Shown: positions 8,487-17,697, numbered from the stretch's first letter. The stretch: 64,000 nt of DNA from JBBRNH01 sp038230415 (GCA_038230415.1 JBBRNH010000016.1:1-64000); one strand, 5' to 3'. Translations and numbers: made by a program. Notes: generated by a model from the letters alone, not told the origin.

Positions 8487-8652
8487 AACAGCGGCTTTTT
8501 GTAGAGTTGACGCAAGATAACGCCCTGCCATTTCCTTCACCTAAATTTAACACGGCCCGCGCAACCATTGGCGTATCTTCGCTGTCAAATCAGGCAGGGT
8601 CGGCTCGTTGCAGGGCCGATGCACTCCGCTTCCCGATCTATCAATTTCATTT

Positions 8653-10203
8653 ATGGCACTGATAACTCCCGTTACCCAGCCGCTTACGGCTTCGCAGGCG
8701 GCTCACCTACTGCGCCGGGCCACGCCTGGGCCGTCTGCCGCGCAGATTAAGGCGTTCACCGGCCTTACACCCGCCGTTGCCCTGGCGAGGTTACTGGCCG
8801 ATGCGCCCGTACCCGATGCCCCGCTTGACCCAACCACCGGCAAGACATTTTACGATCTGCCCTTCGATAACACCCTCGACGGTCCCTGGCGCAACTACCT
8901 CAAAAACTGGTATGTTGGTCAGATGGTGCGCGAGGGGGTGTCTATCCGGGAAACGATGACGCTGTTTTGGCAGAACCACTTTGTTTCCACTGCCGCCACC
9001 GTTAACGATGCCCGGCTGATCTACCAGCAGAATGTGCTGCTGCGGAAAAACGCCCTCGGTAACTTCCGCACGTTTGTGATCGAGATCACCAAAGACCCGG
9101 CCATGTTATTGTATCTAAATGGTAATCAGAACGTTGTCGGGTCGCCAAATGAAAACTATGGCCGCGAGTTGCAGGAGTTATTTACCATTGGGCGGGGCGG
9201 CAACTACACCGAAGATGACGTGAAAGCCGCAGCCCGCGTGCTGACCGGCTGGAATCAGACCGGCTACCGAAACACGACCACAGCCGCCATCACCACCACG
9301 TTTACGGCCAACCGCCACGACGCGACCGACAAAAAATTCTCGGCGGTTTATGGCAACACCATCATCAAAGGCCGCACGGGTGCTACCGCCGGCGACGATG
9401 AATTGGCCGATTTGGTGGATATGATTCTGAAACAGAACGAGACCGCCCGGTTTATTTGCCGCAAATTGTATCGGTATTTTATCAATGATGCCATCACGAC
9501 CGACATCGAAACCAACTTCATCGGGCCGTTGGCACAGGTGTTTATTGAGGGTAAGTTTGAGCTGAAACCCGTGCTGACCACCTTGCTCACCAGTCAGCAG
9601 TTTTATGACACGGGCCTGATTGGAGCCGTTATCAAATCACCGTTGCAGTTGATTGTGGGTGCGTTTCGGCAGTTCAGTATTGCCCTGCCCGACCCCGTAA
9701 AAGACCCGGTAAATTTCAACAACGTCACCAATTTCTTAAACGCCCGCGCCCGTGAACAAACCCAGGATGTGATGGATCAGCCGAGCGTATTTGGCTGGGC
9801 GGCTTATTATGACACGGGTTTTTACCAGAAATGGATCAGCGCAAACACCCTCGCACTCCGTGCTTACTATACCGACCTGTTTGGAAAAGGGAACATCAAA
9901 GCCAATAATATTACCTACGGCCCCAACGCGCTGGCAATTGTAAAAGCCCTGCCCACGCCCGCCGACCCGGTGAAACTGATTGACGACCTGACAGCCAACT
10001 TTTTTGCCGTGCCGTTGACGACGGCTCAGAAAGACTTTCTGATTGACAACGTACTGGTGCCGGGCCTGCCCCGCTACGAATGGACCGACGAGTGGAAAGC
10101 GTATCTGGCCGACCAGAGCAACGCCAAAACAACCGCCGTCACCACCAAACTCAACGCGCTTTTCCTGTATCTGTTCCGTATGGCCGAGTATCAAATGTGT
10201 TAA
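8653..10203 (+). CDS. DUF1800 domain protein
   Basis: A 516-residue protein covering the whole DUF1800 family: the N-terminal HLLRRATPGPS block, TMTLFWQNHFVS, DPAMLLYLNGNQN, ENYGRELQELFTIG and AARVLTGWN are its landmark segments. The ATG at 8653 is used because the conserved region begins a few residues later; the frame reaches back to 8608. There is no obvious signal peptide. The function of the family is not established; its members are almost always encoded beside a DUF1501 protein, as here (gap 86 bases). The pair is probably one transcription unit. Confidence 0.9.
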   Translation: MALITPVTQPLTASQAAHLLRRATPGPSAAQIKAFTGLTPAVALARLLADAPVPDAPLDPTTGKTFYDLPFDNTLDGPWRNYLKNWYVGQMVREGVSIRETMTLFWQNHFVSTAATVNDARLIYQQNVLLRKNALGNFRTFVIEITKDPAMLLYLNGNQNVVGSPNENYGRELQELFTIGRGGNYTEDDVKAAARVLTGWNQTGYRNTTTAAITTTFTANRHDATDKKFSAVYGNTIIKGRTGATAGDDELADLVDMILKQNETARFICRKLYRYFINDAITTDIETNFIGPLAQVFIEGKFELKPVLTTLLTSQQFYDTGLIGAVIKSPLQLIVGAFRQFSIALPDPVKDPVNFNNVTNFLNARAREQTQDVMDQPSVFGWAAYYDTGFYQKWISANTLALRAYYTDLFGKGNIKANNITYGPNALAIVKALPTPADPVKLIDDLTANFFAVPLTTAQKDFLIDNVLVPGLPRYEWTDEWKAYLADQSNAKTTAVTTKLNALFLYLFRMAEYQMC

Positions 10204-10214
10204 ATCAGTGGCTG

Positions 10215-10282
10215 GTGGTTAGTGGCAAGTGGCAAGCAAAACCTGCGGAGCTACTAATCACTTGCCACTAACTGCTAACCAC
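10215..10282. repeat. Imperfect inverted repeat between the DUF1800 and DUF1501 genes
   Basis: The 17 bases at 10215-10231 return as their reverse complement at 10259-10282, with seven extra bases inserted in the right arm. It fills most of the intergenic gap. It could be an mRNA hairpin that tunes expression of the second gene, or a dispersed repeat. Confidence 0.65.
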
Positions 10283-10289
10283 TACAATT

Positions 10290-11852
10290 ATGAACCGTCG
10301 CAATTTTCTACAACATACGGCTGCCGGGCTGCTACCGGTATTTCTGGGCGGATACGGGGCGCGGGCCTACGGGCAGCAGTCGCCGATGCTCGAAGCCCTC
10401 GCCAAACTCGCCGATCTCAACGACCGCGTACTGGTGCTGGTGCAACTCAGTGGCGGCAACGATGGCCTGAACATGGTGATCCCGCTCGATCAAATGGGTC
10501 AGTACAACACGCTCCGGGCCAATATTGCCCTGCCCGAAGCCAAAGTCCTGAAACTCAACAACAACCTCACCACCGGCCTGCACACCAGCATGACCGGCCT
10601 GCAATCGCTTTACAACGAGGGCAAGTTGAGCATTGTCCACAGCGTGTCGTATCCGGCTCCGAACTTCTCGCACTTCCGGGCCAGCGACATCTGGTTTACC
10701 GGAGCCAACGCCAATCAAACCCTCACAACAGGCTGGGCCGGGCGGTATCTTGACCAGGAATATCCGGGCTACCCCGACAAGTTTCCGACCGCCGATATGC
10801 CCGACCCGTTGGCCGTGCAGATCAGCTACATTGCCTCAACGGCGTTGCTCGGCCCGGTGCAGTCAATGGCAATTGCTATTCAAAACCCCGACACATTCGC
10901 GCAGTTGGTGGGCGATAAGGTTTCGATTGACGGGGGCGGAGATACCAGCACCCCGGCGGGTAAGCAGATTGCCTTTATCCGGCAACAACAGATTTCGTCG
11001 GTGCAATATGCCGGGCAACTCAAAACAGCCGCCACCAAGGGCAAGAACCTCGCCACTTATCCCACCGGCAACACCCTCGCCGATCAGCTAAAAATTGTGG
11101 CGCGGCTCATTCACGGTGGCTTGCGGACGAAGGTCTATTACGTCTCCATCGGCGGGTTCGATACGCACGCCAATCAGGTGAATACCACCGACACCACCAC
11201 CGGCCAGCACGCCAACCTGATGAAACAGGTTTCGGACGGGATCAAGTCATTCATGGACGACCTGAAAATGCTCGGAATTGACGACCGCGTAGCCGGCATG
11301 ACGTTCTCCGAATTTGGCCGCCGGGCGATCTCCAACGCCAGCTACGGCACCGACCACGGCGCGGCTGCTCCGTTGTTTGCGTTCGGTAACGCCGTGAAGC
11401 GCCAGGTTATCGGCAAAAACCCCGATTTGAAAGACCTCGACAACAACAATATCAAAATTCAGACCGATTACCGCCAGGTCTATGCCGCTTTCCTAAGCGA
11501 TTTTCTGGGCGAAAAATCAACCATTGTTGATGGCGTATTGGGCAAAGCGTTTGATAAATCGCTGATTTTCCAGCAGTTGATCCTGGCTAATGAACCCCAG
11601 CCGATGGCGTTGCGGCTGTTTCCGAACCCCGCCGTTGATGATGTAGTGCTGGAAGCCGATGCGTTCGGCGCGGGTGTGTCTGCCGTGAACGTGGCCGATG
11701 CAACGGGCCGCCGACTATCGGTGCCTGTGAGTATTCTTAGCCCAACCGGACTGGGGATGAGTGTGCGCGAGTTGCCGGTGGGGGCTTATTTTGTTTCGGT
11801 CGAAACGTTGGACAAACAACGGCTCACGGCAAGGATGCTGGTGGCGCGGTGA
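10290..11852 (+). CDS. DUF1501 domain protein with type IX secretion sorting domain
   Basis: A 520-residue exported protein. It starts with a Tat-like signal (MNRRNFLQHTAAGLLPVFLG) followed by the DUF1501 core (sulfatase-like fold): VLVQLSGGNDGLNMVIPL, YPAPNFSHFRASDIW, VSIGGFDTHANQ, TFSEFGRRA and YGTDHGAAAPLFAFG. The last 80 residues form a separate Por-type sorting domain (LRLFPNPAVDDVVLEADA to the C-terminus), which directs cargo through the type IX secretion system. A twin-arginine-like motif combined with a type IX tag is noteworthy, since type IX cargo normally crosses the inner membrane by Sec. Function unknown. Confidence 0.9.
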   Translation: MNRRNFLQHTAAGLLPVFLGGYGARAYGQQSPMLEALAKLADLNDRVLVLVQLSGGNDGLNMVIPLDQMGQYNTLRANIALPEAKVLKLNNNLTTGLHTSMTGLQSLYNEGKLSIVHSVSYPAPNFSHFRASDIWFTGANANQTLTTGWAGRYLDQEYPGYPDKFPTADMPDPLAVQISYIASTALLGPVQSMAIAIQNPDTFAQLVGDKVSIDGGGDTSTPAGKQIAFIRQQQISSVQYAGQLKTAATKGKNLATYPTGNTLADQLKIVARLIHGGLRTKVYYVSIGGFDTHANQVNTTDTTTGQHANLMKQVSDGIKSFMDDLKMLGIDDRVAGMTFSEFGRRAISNASYGTDHGAAAPLFAFGNAVKRQVIGKNPDLKDLDNNNIKIQTDYRQVYAAFLSDFLGEKSTIVDGVLGKAFDKSLIFQQLILANEPQPMALRLFPNPAVDDVVLEADAFGAGVSAVNVADATGRRLSVPVSILSPTGLGMSVRELPVGAYFVSVETLDKQRLTARMLVAR

Positions 11853-11860
11853 TGCACGTA

Positions 11861-11880
11861 GAGACGCATGCTTGTGTCTC
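11861..11880. repeat. GAGACGCA palindrome, copy 1
   Basis: GAGACGCA-TGCT-TGTGTCTC, an 8-bp-arm hairpin with one imperfect pair. A member of a palindrome family also found at 11975, 46655, 46698 and 46896. Confidence 0.7.
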
Positions 11881-11897
11881 ATTCGTCACAGCCACCC

Positions 11898-11938
11898 AAA
11901 AAAAACGGGAACGCAAACTATTGCGTCCCCGTTTTTTT
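11898..11938. terminator. Bidirectional Rho-independent terminator
   Basis: An A-run, CGGG, one mismatch, ACGCAA, an ACTA loop, TTGCGT, CCCG and a T-run make a long hairpin with U-tracts on both strands. Its upper stem (ACGCAA/TTGCGT with ACTA loop) is the same as the centre of the GAGACGCAA palindromes, so the terminator seems to have been built from, or given rise to, that repeat. It ends the DUF1800-DUF1501 unit. Confidence 0.85.
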
Positions 11939-11974
11939 ATAGCGTACTTTCATACCCGAAAATAGCCAAAACAG

Positions 11975-11994
11975 GAGACGCAACTATGCGTCTC
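11975..11994. repeat. GAGACGCA palindrome, copy 2
   Basis: GAGACGCA-ACTA-TGCGTCTC, perfect 8-bp arms, 21 bases upstream of the ATG of the Bax-inhibitor gene, where it will form a hairpin in the 5' leader. Confidence 0.85.
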
Positions 11995-12015
11995 TACACC
12001 AAACATCCCCAACTT

Positions 12016-12738
12016 ATGGAACCATCCCAACAACAACCCCGCATCCGGGCCTACGCCCTGACCCCCGAAGATATTGAGCGCGAACAGGCCGCGTTTATGG
12101 CTCAGGTCTATGGCTGGATGATGGTCGCGCTACTCATCACGGCTACTGTCTCGATCTGGACAGCCTCCACACCTGAACTCCTGAACATCGTGGTTGGCAA
12201 CCGAATTGTGTTTTATGGCCTGATTCTGGCCGAACTCGGCATGGTGGTATGGCTGTCGGCAGCCGTGCAGCGAATGTCGGGAATCATGGCAACCACCCTG
12301 TTTTTGGGGTATGCCGCTATCAACGGGCTGACCTTAGCCGTAATTTTTACGGTTTTCACGGGTGGTTCTATCGCCAGTACGTTCTTCATCACGGCGGGGA
12401 TGTTCGGGGCGATGAGTGCCTTCGGCTATTTCACCAAACGCGACCTGACCTCGTGGGGCAGTCTGCTGTTTATGGCCCTCATTGGCCTGATTCTGGCTTC
12501 GGTGGTGAATTTTTTCCTGCACAACGAGATACTATACTGGATAACGTCGTTTGCCGGAGTGCTGATTTTTGTGGGACTCACGGCCTACGACACCCAGAAA
12601 ATTAAGGAGATGAACGTCATCGGCAACGCCGGTACCGACGAAGACCGCAAAGAAGCCATCATGGGCGCACTGACGCTCTACCTCGATTTTATCAACCTGT
12701 TTCTGTATTTGTTGCGGTTTTTTGGACGCAGGAAGTAG
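12016..12738 (+). CDS. Bax inhibitor-1 / YccA family membrane protein
   Basis: A 240-residue inner membrane protein with about seven hydrophobic segments after a polar N-terminus (MEPSQQQPRIRAYALTPEDI). The family signature near the C-terminus is present: FVGLTAYDTQKIKEM, followed by ALTLYLDFINLFLYLLRFFG. BI-1/TMBIM proteins are pH-sensitive calcium-leak channels in characterised bacteria; the closest E. coli relatives are YccA and YbhL. The ATG at 12016 is taken because upstream codons of the longer frame encode the palindromic leader. It is probably monocistronic. Confidence 0.93.
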   Translation: MEPSQQQPRIRAYALTPEDIEREQAAFMAQVYGWMMVALLITATVSIWTASTPELLNIVVGNRIVFYGLILAELGMVVWLSAAVQRMSGIMATTLFLGYAAINGLTLAVIFTVFTGGSIASTFFITAGMFGAMSAFGYFTKRDLTSWGSLLFMALIGLILASVVNFFLHNEILYWITSFAGVLIFVGLTAYDTQKIKEMNVIGNAGTDEDRKEAIMGALTLYLDFINLFLYLLRFFGRRK

Positions 12739-12756
12739 TTTTAAAGTAACAATTTT

Positions 12757-12984
12757 ATGCAAGCAATAACAATTCAAAACCAGCCCGATCAATACGTGAT
12801 TAGTATTGCCAAAACGGCAATAAGCAAAGATGACTTACTTGATTTACTGCAAACGTTACAGTTGGTGCAGTTGGCCCAGAAAGTTGATTTTGACGACTCT
12901 ATTTTGGCACTCGCCGAAGAAATTAATACAAATTGGTGGCAACAAAATAAGGAGCGATTTATTTACGATGAGATCACAATATGA
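12757..12984 (+). CDS. Small hypothetical protein, antitoxin-like
   Basis: A 75-residue acidic protein beginning MQAITIQNQPDQYVISIAKT; it has the size and two-part look of bacterial antitoxins (short beta start, then DDLLDLLQTLQLV and DFDDSILALAEEINTNWW helices). No toxin follows: a second ATG at 12968 opens only a 30-codon frame that runs into the opposite-strand dabB gene. Family not recognised; it may be the survivor of a toxin-antitoxin pair. Confidence 0.55.
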   Translation: MQAITIQNQPDQYVISIAKTAISKDDLLDLLQTLQLVQLAQKVDFDDSILALAEEINTNWWQQNKERFIYDEITI

Positions 12985-12993
12985 CCGCACCAT

Positions 12994-14862
12994 TTACGAC
13001 GACCGATACGCCATTTCATGCACCGACCTCACGTGCGGCCCCAAAAAAACGCGGGCATAAATCCGAATCAATGCCAGACCGTCCACAATGAAACTCAACG
13101 CTGTGCAGAACGCCAGCAACGCCTGATCTTCGTGAATGTGCGTGAAAATCACGTCTTCGCCGATAAACGTGGGCGTAATGGGGAAGCCCGACACACCGAG
13201 GCAACACAACAAAAACACCAATGCCATTCGAGGATGCTTGTAGGAATGGCCGTGAAACTGATTCAGGTCAATGTTGTTTTCCAGCGTTTTCATCCGGCTC
13301 AAGACCACAAAACCAATCGAACCGGCAATGGCCACACCACTCAGGTAGAGATAGACCTGGTCATATTTGAAATGCTCGTTAAACGAGATCGCCAGGGCCA
13401 CAAAGGCGTGGTTCATCAAGATCAGCACCCAACTTAGGCGGGCTTTTTTGCGCTCCGTAAAGGCTTTGATAACCGTTACCAAACCCAAAAACGAGAACAC
13501 AAACGGCAGATATACCTCAACGTTTGTTGGTATGGCTTCTTCATTAATCAGGACCACAACGCCAACAAGACAGGCCGGAATAAAGAACGCCAGCACCCGG
13601 CTCACGGTCAGAAAGTCGAGTTTGCGCCCGATTTGCTTCAACGGGTTCCACAGATACTGGTACATGATCGAATCGAGGTTCCATTCTTTCAAACACAGCA
13701 CATAAAACGTGTAGGCCATTTTTTTCGGGAAAAACGACTCGATAGACCGGGCGCGGGGCGTGAAATTATAAAACTGCTCCCGAATCAGGTAACTCACCAC
13801 CGACGGCGAGACGAGCAGTTGGTACGTCCGCAAGAAAGCGTTTCCGGCAAAGTGAAACAGGGCCAGATACTCCAATCCGGCGGCTACCTCAATAAACATG
13901 AGCCCGATTTGCCCAATGGATGCGTAGGCAATCTGACTCTTCACCGACGACTGTACCCGCGCAATACCCGTTGCAATTACGGCGGTGGTCAGCCCCAATA
14001 ACCCAATCAATATCCTGACCGAAATCTGCTGTTCCCAAAACGGATAGGTTCGCAGCAGCAGAAAAACACCCAGATGCACCGACAGCGACCCGTAGAAAAT
14101 GGCACTGCTCGGTGTGGGGCCTTCCATTGCTCGCGGCAACCACGACGAGAACGGCAACTGCGCCGACTTGGCAGCCGCCGACAACAAAATCATCAGCGAA
14201 ATCAGGACCCCAATAACGCTGTGGTTTTGCAGGTGTTCATGCACGAGTTCATAATTACTGAGTTGCAAAAACGTGGTGTTCTGGTGCCAGAGGTGGTGGC
14301 TCATCCACATCGCCAGAATAATACCCACGTCGCCCATCCGGTAAATCGAAAACACTTTCACCGCGTTTTTTACGGGCAGGTAACGGTCTCTATAAAAGGC
14401 GATTAGCAAAAATGATGAGATGCCCAGAATCTCCCAACCGATGAACAGGGTTTCGAGGTTTCCCGAAAAAATGGTGAGCGTGTAGCCGAAATAAAAGAAC
14501 AGAATCGTGTTGAAAAACCGCTTGTAGCCAGCCTCGCGGTGCATATACGCCCGGCTATAAATCGTGACCAAAAACGTTAAGAATGACCCGACAAAAAGGT
14601 AAACCGCTGTGATCGCGTCGAAATCAAAGTCCACGAAAAACTCGTAGCCGGTGCTGCTGAACAGTACAATTTCTTTCACGTCGAGCGTGGGATAGCCGCT
14701 AAAAAGCCAGTAGGCCAGAAACCCCAGCGCACCAAAAAAGTGCAGGCTAACCGTGCCAACGGCCACACCCGAAATCAGAATTTCGCGCTTACCCGGTATC
14801 AACAAACTGACTAAGAACCCGGCCAATGGCAGGATAATAAAAAAGGGGAGGAATGAAATCAT
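12994..14862 (-). CDS. dabB: DabB, proton-conducting membrane subunit of the DAB inorganic-carbon pump
   Basis: A 622-residue polytopic membrane protein of the NuoL/MrpA proton-translocating family (the HxxGNAFLRTYQLL and SAAAKSAQLPFSSWLPRAMEG blocks are typical, with TPSSAIFYGS following). Genes of this type next to a DUF2309 gene encode DabB, the membrane half of the DAB complex that uses the proton gradient to drive one-way hydration of CO2 to bicarbonate. The gap to dabA is 9 bases, so they form one operon with dabA first. NuoL proper would sit in a nuo cluster, which is absent here. Confidence 0.88.
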   Translation of the reverse strand: MISFLPFFIILPLAGFLVSLLIPGKREILISGVAVGTVSLHFFGALGFLAYWLFSGYPTLDVKEIVLFSSTGYEFFVDFDFDAITAVYLFVGSFLTFLVTIYSRAYMHREAGYKRFFNTILFFYFGYTLTIFSGNLETLFIGWEILGISSFLLIAFYRDRYLPVKNAVKVFSIYRMGDVGIILAMWMSHHLWHQNTTFLQLSNYELVHEHLQNHSVIGVLISLMILLSAAAKSAQLPFSSWLPRAMEGPTPSSAIFYGSLSVHLGVFLLLRTYPFWEQQISVRILIGLLGLTTAVIATGIARVQSSVKSQIAYASIGQIGLMFIEVAAGLEYLALFHFAGNAFLRTYQLLVSPSVVSYLIREQFYNFTPRARSIESFFPKKMAYTFYVLCLKEWNLDSIMYQYLWNPLKQIGRKLDFLTVSRVLAFFIPACLVGVVVLINEEAIPTNVEVYLPFVFSFLGLVTVIKAFTERKKARLSWVLILMNHAFVALAISFNEHFKYDQVYLYLSGVAIAGSIGFVVLSRMKTLENNIDLNQFHGHSYKHPRMALVFLLCCLGVSGFPITPTFIGEDVIFTHIHEDQALLAFCTALSFIVDGLALIRIYARVFLGPHVRSVHEMAYRSS

Positions 14863-14871
14863 ATTGGATTT

Positions 14872-17412
14872 TTAAGACAGTAATACCACCGGAATATTAT
14901 CGGTATTAGCTTCGACCAAGACACCCATATCCGAGACTTCGGGCAGGTGGTCGGGCGCGGGTTGATACGGCACGAATGCGCCGTTTTTAAAGACCGATGT
15001 TTCGCGGGTTTCGGGGTTCACCGCCACTAAGTTTACCCAATCGTTTTGATACCATTCATACACGCCGGGGACAACCTGGATCGTTTTCAGCACCACGTCA
15101 GGAAAATGTTCCACAATCATCAGCAGCCGGAGCGGGTCATGCACCTCGATCATCTGACTCGGCAGGCCGGGCCGCAGATCACCGTCGATGCCGTTGGCAA
15201 CGCCAAACAAGCCCATCACGTTGTGCGGTAGTTTGGTGCCGGCACCTAATTTCTGGTTGTCAACCCGCGAGAAAAAGTACTCTAAGTTAATGCCGCCACA
15301 GACCACCGTTGCCGCTTTCAGGATGTTGAGCAGGTAAACGCCGTCGGGGTCAATGGAGTAATCGAACGAGTTCATCAACGCCCGGCGGTCTAAAAATATG
15401 CCTTTCGTCATGGCCCGGCGACCCACAATGCAGAGCGCGTTGGTGGCGTGATTGAGTTCGGGGCGGGGTTCAAACAGCGACACTGACCGGATTTTTACTT
15501 TTTCGTGAATCTGCTTGCCGGTCAATTTGGTATCAATAGAGTCAAACCGTCGCGAGCGTTCTTTGGCGTTGAAATCCAGGGCGTTAGCTAAGGTATCAGC
15601 GTTGATTCGGTGCTTCTCACCGTTGGTGGCGGTCAGTGATTTTTGGTCGAAAAACGCAATTTCGTCGCGGGTGGTGTCGTGCAAGGCACCCATAAACTGG
15701 GTTGTTTCGGGAATGTCAATGCCCCGCGCCCGGAGGTTTTCACGAACCTGGAGGTGGTTTGCCATGAAACAGATTACCCGCGAATTGACCGAGCCCGCCC
15801 GGCCCGAACACGCCCCGCAATCGTAGGCGGCATAGTGCGGGTTGTTGACGCTGCTTGACCCGTGACCGACGACATAGACCAACGGCGCAAAGTTTTTTAC
15901 GAGGCCAATGCTTTTCAGCAGGTTCTCGACCCGCGTAGTCATCTCGGCAACGGTGAAGCCAATTTGCAGGTCGTTTTCGGGCGCGTCGTCGGGCTTGTGT
16001 TCGATGGTCAGGGCCGAAAACTGATCCATATGTTTGAACGACGAAGCCATTGCCGGGCTGCTCGAAGGCCGAAAAACGGTCAGGAATAACTTAAACGCCG
16101 ACCAGAAACCGAGCGTTTGGGAGATCAGCCAGCCGCTATAAAACGAGTGCGTGTCTTTGCTGAAGTGCGCGTCTTTTTCGCGTTTCAGGCTGCTGCCCAC
16201 TTCCTTAATCAGAAACTTGGGCGTAACCGGGGCCGGGCATACTTTCTCGTAAAACTTGCCCGCTTCGGGCTGGTAAAAGAATTCCACGCCGAAAAAGCCG
16301 GGCGTACCAAATGTTTCGCAGTTCGGATCTAGTTTTTCAAGGTATCGCCGGAGTGAGCCTTCGCGGTCGTCAATGCAAAACAGGGCCTGAAACGATTTGG
16401 CAGCTATCTCGTGCGGCACGGTTTCCTGCTGAATCCCGGCCAGAACCTGATCGTAATACGTCCACTCGAAAGCCTGTTGCCAGAGCGACAGCACCTCGTC
16501 GCGTTCGGTTTGGGCAACCTCAGCAAACAACGGCGTGGGTAGTTTGCTGATTTTTTGGCTAAGGGGTTGCCATTTTTTACCAAACTGCGCGTCGAGGGCA
16601 TCAATTTCGAGCAGCAGTTCAAACACAATCATGTCGTGCGTCGAGAGGTTTTTGCGGTCGAGGAGCGTTTGCGGTTCGTTTTCGATGGTCGAAATCATGC
16701 CCGACCAACCCTGATGGGCAAACTGCTGATCGAAGAGGTAGCGTTCGTACAGGGCTTCGTTGCCGACTAAGATTTGGAGCAAATCGGCGATCCCGCAAGG
16801 CGTATCGAGTAGCAGGTTTTTAGCCCGCCCGGTTCTGAAAAAGCTGGCAAAACTGCCGCGTTCCATCTCGCGGATGGCGGCCAGAAACGAGGTCTCCCGC
16901 ACCGGAAAGGCCCAGATTGCAATGCCCTGATCGAGATAGCTGCACAGGGTTCGGAACAGAATCGGGTGAACGAGCGAGTCGAGGTCTATCTGGTATTTCT
17001 TTTTCCAGTTGGTTCGGAGTGCGCCGATTCGGGGCAGGTTGGTTTCGGGGTAGTTTCCGGTGAGCAGTTTTTGCGTCCAGGTCTCCACTCCGTCTGCGCC
17101 TTTTTGGTTGGCAATCGCGGATTTCAGTACTGTCGGGCTAATGCGCTGATTGGCATACATCGCCCGATATTCATTAAGCGATAACAGCACGTTGTAGCCA
17201 AACACCCGCGAAGCCGTTCGGAGGGCCTCATAGAATGTCAGGTTCTGAAAGGCATGAAGCGTGTTGTGGTGAATAAAATCTTTGAGCGGAGCCTGTGCGG
17301 GCAAAAAGTGCTTGATTTCGTGCAGCACGGCGTGTTCATCGAACCCGGTTTTAGTGTCGGAAATGGCATGCCCATGATGTATTGCGTTAAGTGGTGTAGC
17401 CTCCTGATTCAT
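14872..17412 (-). CDS. dabA: DabA, probable inorganic carbon transporter subunit (DUF2309)
   Basis: The 846-residue cytoplasmic partner of DabB with a zinc site like that of beta-carbonic anhydrases. The metal and catalytic residues known for DabA are visible: the C-x-D pair in FCIDDREGSLRRYLE (C346, D348), then the histidine of VVGHGSSSVNNPHY and the cysteine of YDCGACSGRAGSVNSR. The frame is open to a TTG at 17448, with ATGs at 17430 and 17412; 17412 is used, but 17430 is equally possible. Transcription appears to start just upstream, where CACCTTTG (17453-17446, minus strand) resembles a -7 element and an array of TTAA boxes begins 12 bases further up. Confidence 0.92.
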   Translation of the reverse strand: MNQEATPLNAIHHGHAISDTKTGFDEHAVLHEIKHFLPAQAPLKDFIHHNTLHAFQNLTFYEALRTASRVFGYNVLLSLNEYRAMYANQRISPTVLKSAIANQKGADGVETWTQKLLTGNYPETNLPRIGALRTNWKKKYQIDLDSLVHPILFRTLCSYLDQGIAIWAFPVRETSFLAAIREMERGSFASFFRTGRAKNLLLDTPCGIADLLQILVGNEALYERYLFDQQFAHQGWSGMISTIENEPQTLLDRKNLSTHDMIVFELLLEIDALDAQFGKKWQPLSQKISKLPTPLFAEVAQTERDEVLSLWQQAFEWTYYDQVLAGIQQETVPHEIAAKSFQALFCIDDREGSLRRYLEKLDPNCETFGTPGFFGVEFFYQPEAGKFYEKVCPAPVTPKFLIKEVGSSLKREKDAHFSKDTHSFYSGWLISQTLGFWSAFKLFLTVFRPSSSPAMASSFKHMDQFSALTIEHKPDDAPENDLQIGFTVAEMTTRVENLLKSIGLVKNFAPLVYVVGHGSSSVNNPHYAAYDCGACSGRAGSVNSRVICFMANHLQVRENLRARGIDIPETTQFMGALHDTTRDEIAFFDQKSLTATNGEKHRINADTLANALDFNAKERSRRFDSIDTKLTGKQIHEKVKIRSVSLFEPRPELNHATNALCIVGRRAMTKGIFLDRRALMNSFDYSIDPDGVYLLNILKAATVVCGGINLEYFFSRVDNQKLGAGTKLPHNVMGLFGVANGIDGDLRPGLPSQMIEVHDPLRLLMIVEHFPDVVLKTIQVVPGVYEWYQNDWVNLVAVNPETRETSVFKNGAFVPYQPAPDHLPEVSDMGVLVEANTDNIPVVLLS

Positions 17413-17464
17413 CGCTGGTTGTCTAATCATGCCTATTGGTATTTGCAAAGGTGAACCCGCCTTG

Positions 17465-17545
17465 TTAAAAGCCGATTAAAGCCAGTTTAAGATGTGATTA
17501 AACCGGGTTTAATTGCCTTTTAATCCGCACTTAACAACGGCTTAA
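17465..17545. promoter_or_regulatory. Eight TTAA boxes spaced exactly 11 bp, between dabA and sulP
   Basis: TTAA begins at 17465, 17476, 17487, 17498, 17509, 17520, 17531 and 17542: a strict TTAA-N7 repeat over 81 bases, while the seven bases between are unrelated to each other. Only the phased boxes are conserved, so this looks like a protein-binding array and not a duplicated sequence. OmpR/PhoB-family response regulators bind direct half-sites with 11-bp steps, and CtrA binds TTAA-N7-TTAA. It lies 12 bases upstream of the dabA -7-like element, the position of an activator; the sulP ATG is about 195 bases to the other side. Confidence 0.8.
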
Positions 17546-17575
17546 TGCTACCCGCCGAACATTGCACCCGACATT

Positions 17576-17697
17576 GACGCAAGACTATGGGACGAAAGAC
17601 GCAAGACTATGAGACGTAAGAAGAAAGACGGTTGGTTCTCCGATGATTTTCATGAATTGTCTTGCGTCTCACAGTCTTTTTTCTTTCGTCTTACAGT
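17576..17697. repeat. GACGCAAGACTATGAGACG repeat cluster
   Basis: A 22-bp unit at 17576-17597 recurs with two changes at 17598-17619, and related reverse-complement words (GTCTTGCGTCTCACAGTCTT at 17659-17678) follow, giving a mixed direct and inverted repeat just before the sulP start. It accounts for most of 17546-17738; no promoter is evident inside it. Confidence 0.6.

Noticed and set aside
12968..13060. 30-codon frame following the small gene at 12757, looking like the start of a toxin
   Set aside because: It runs into the dabB coding region on the other strand and has no recognisable motif.
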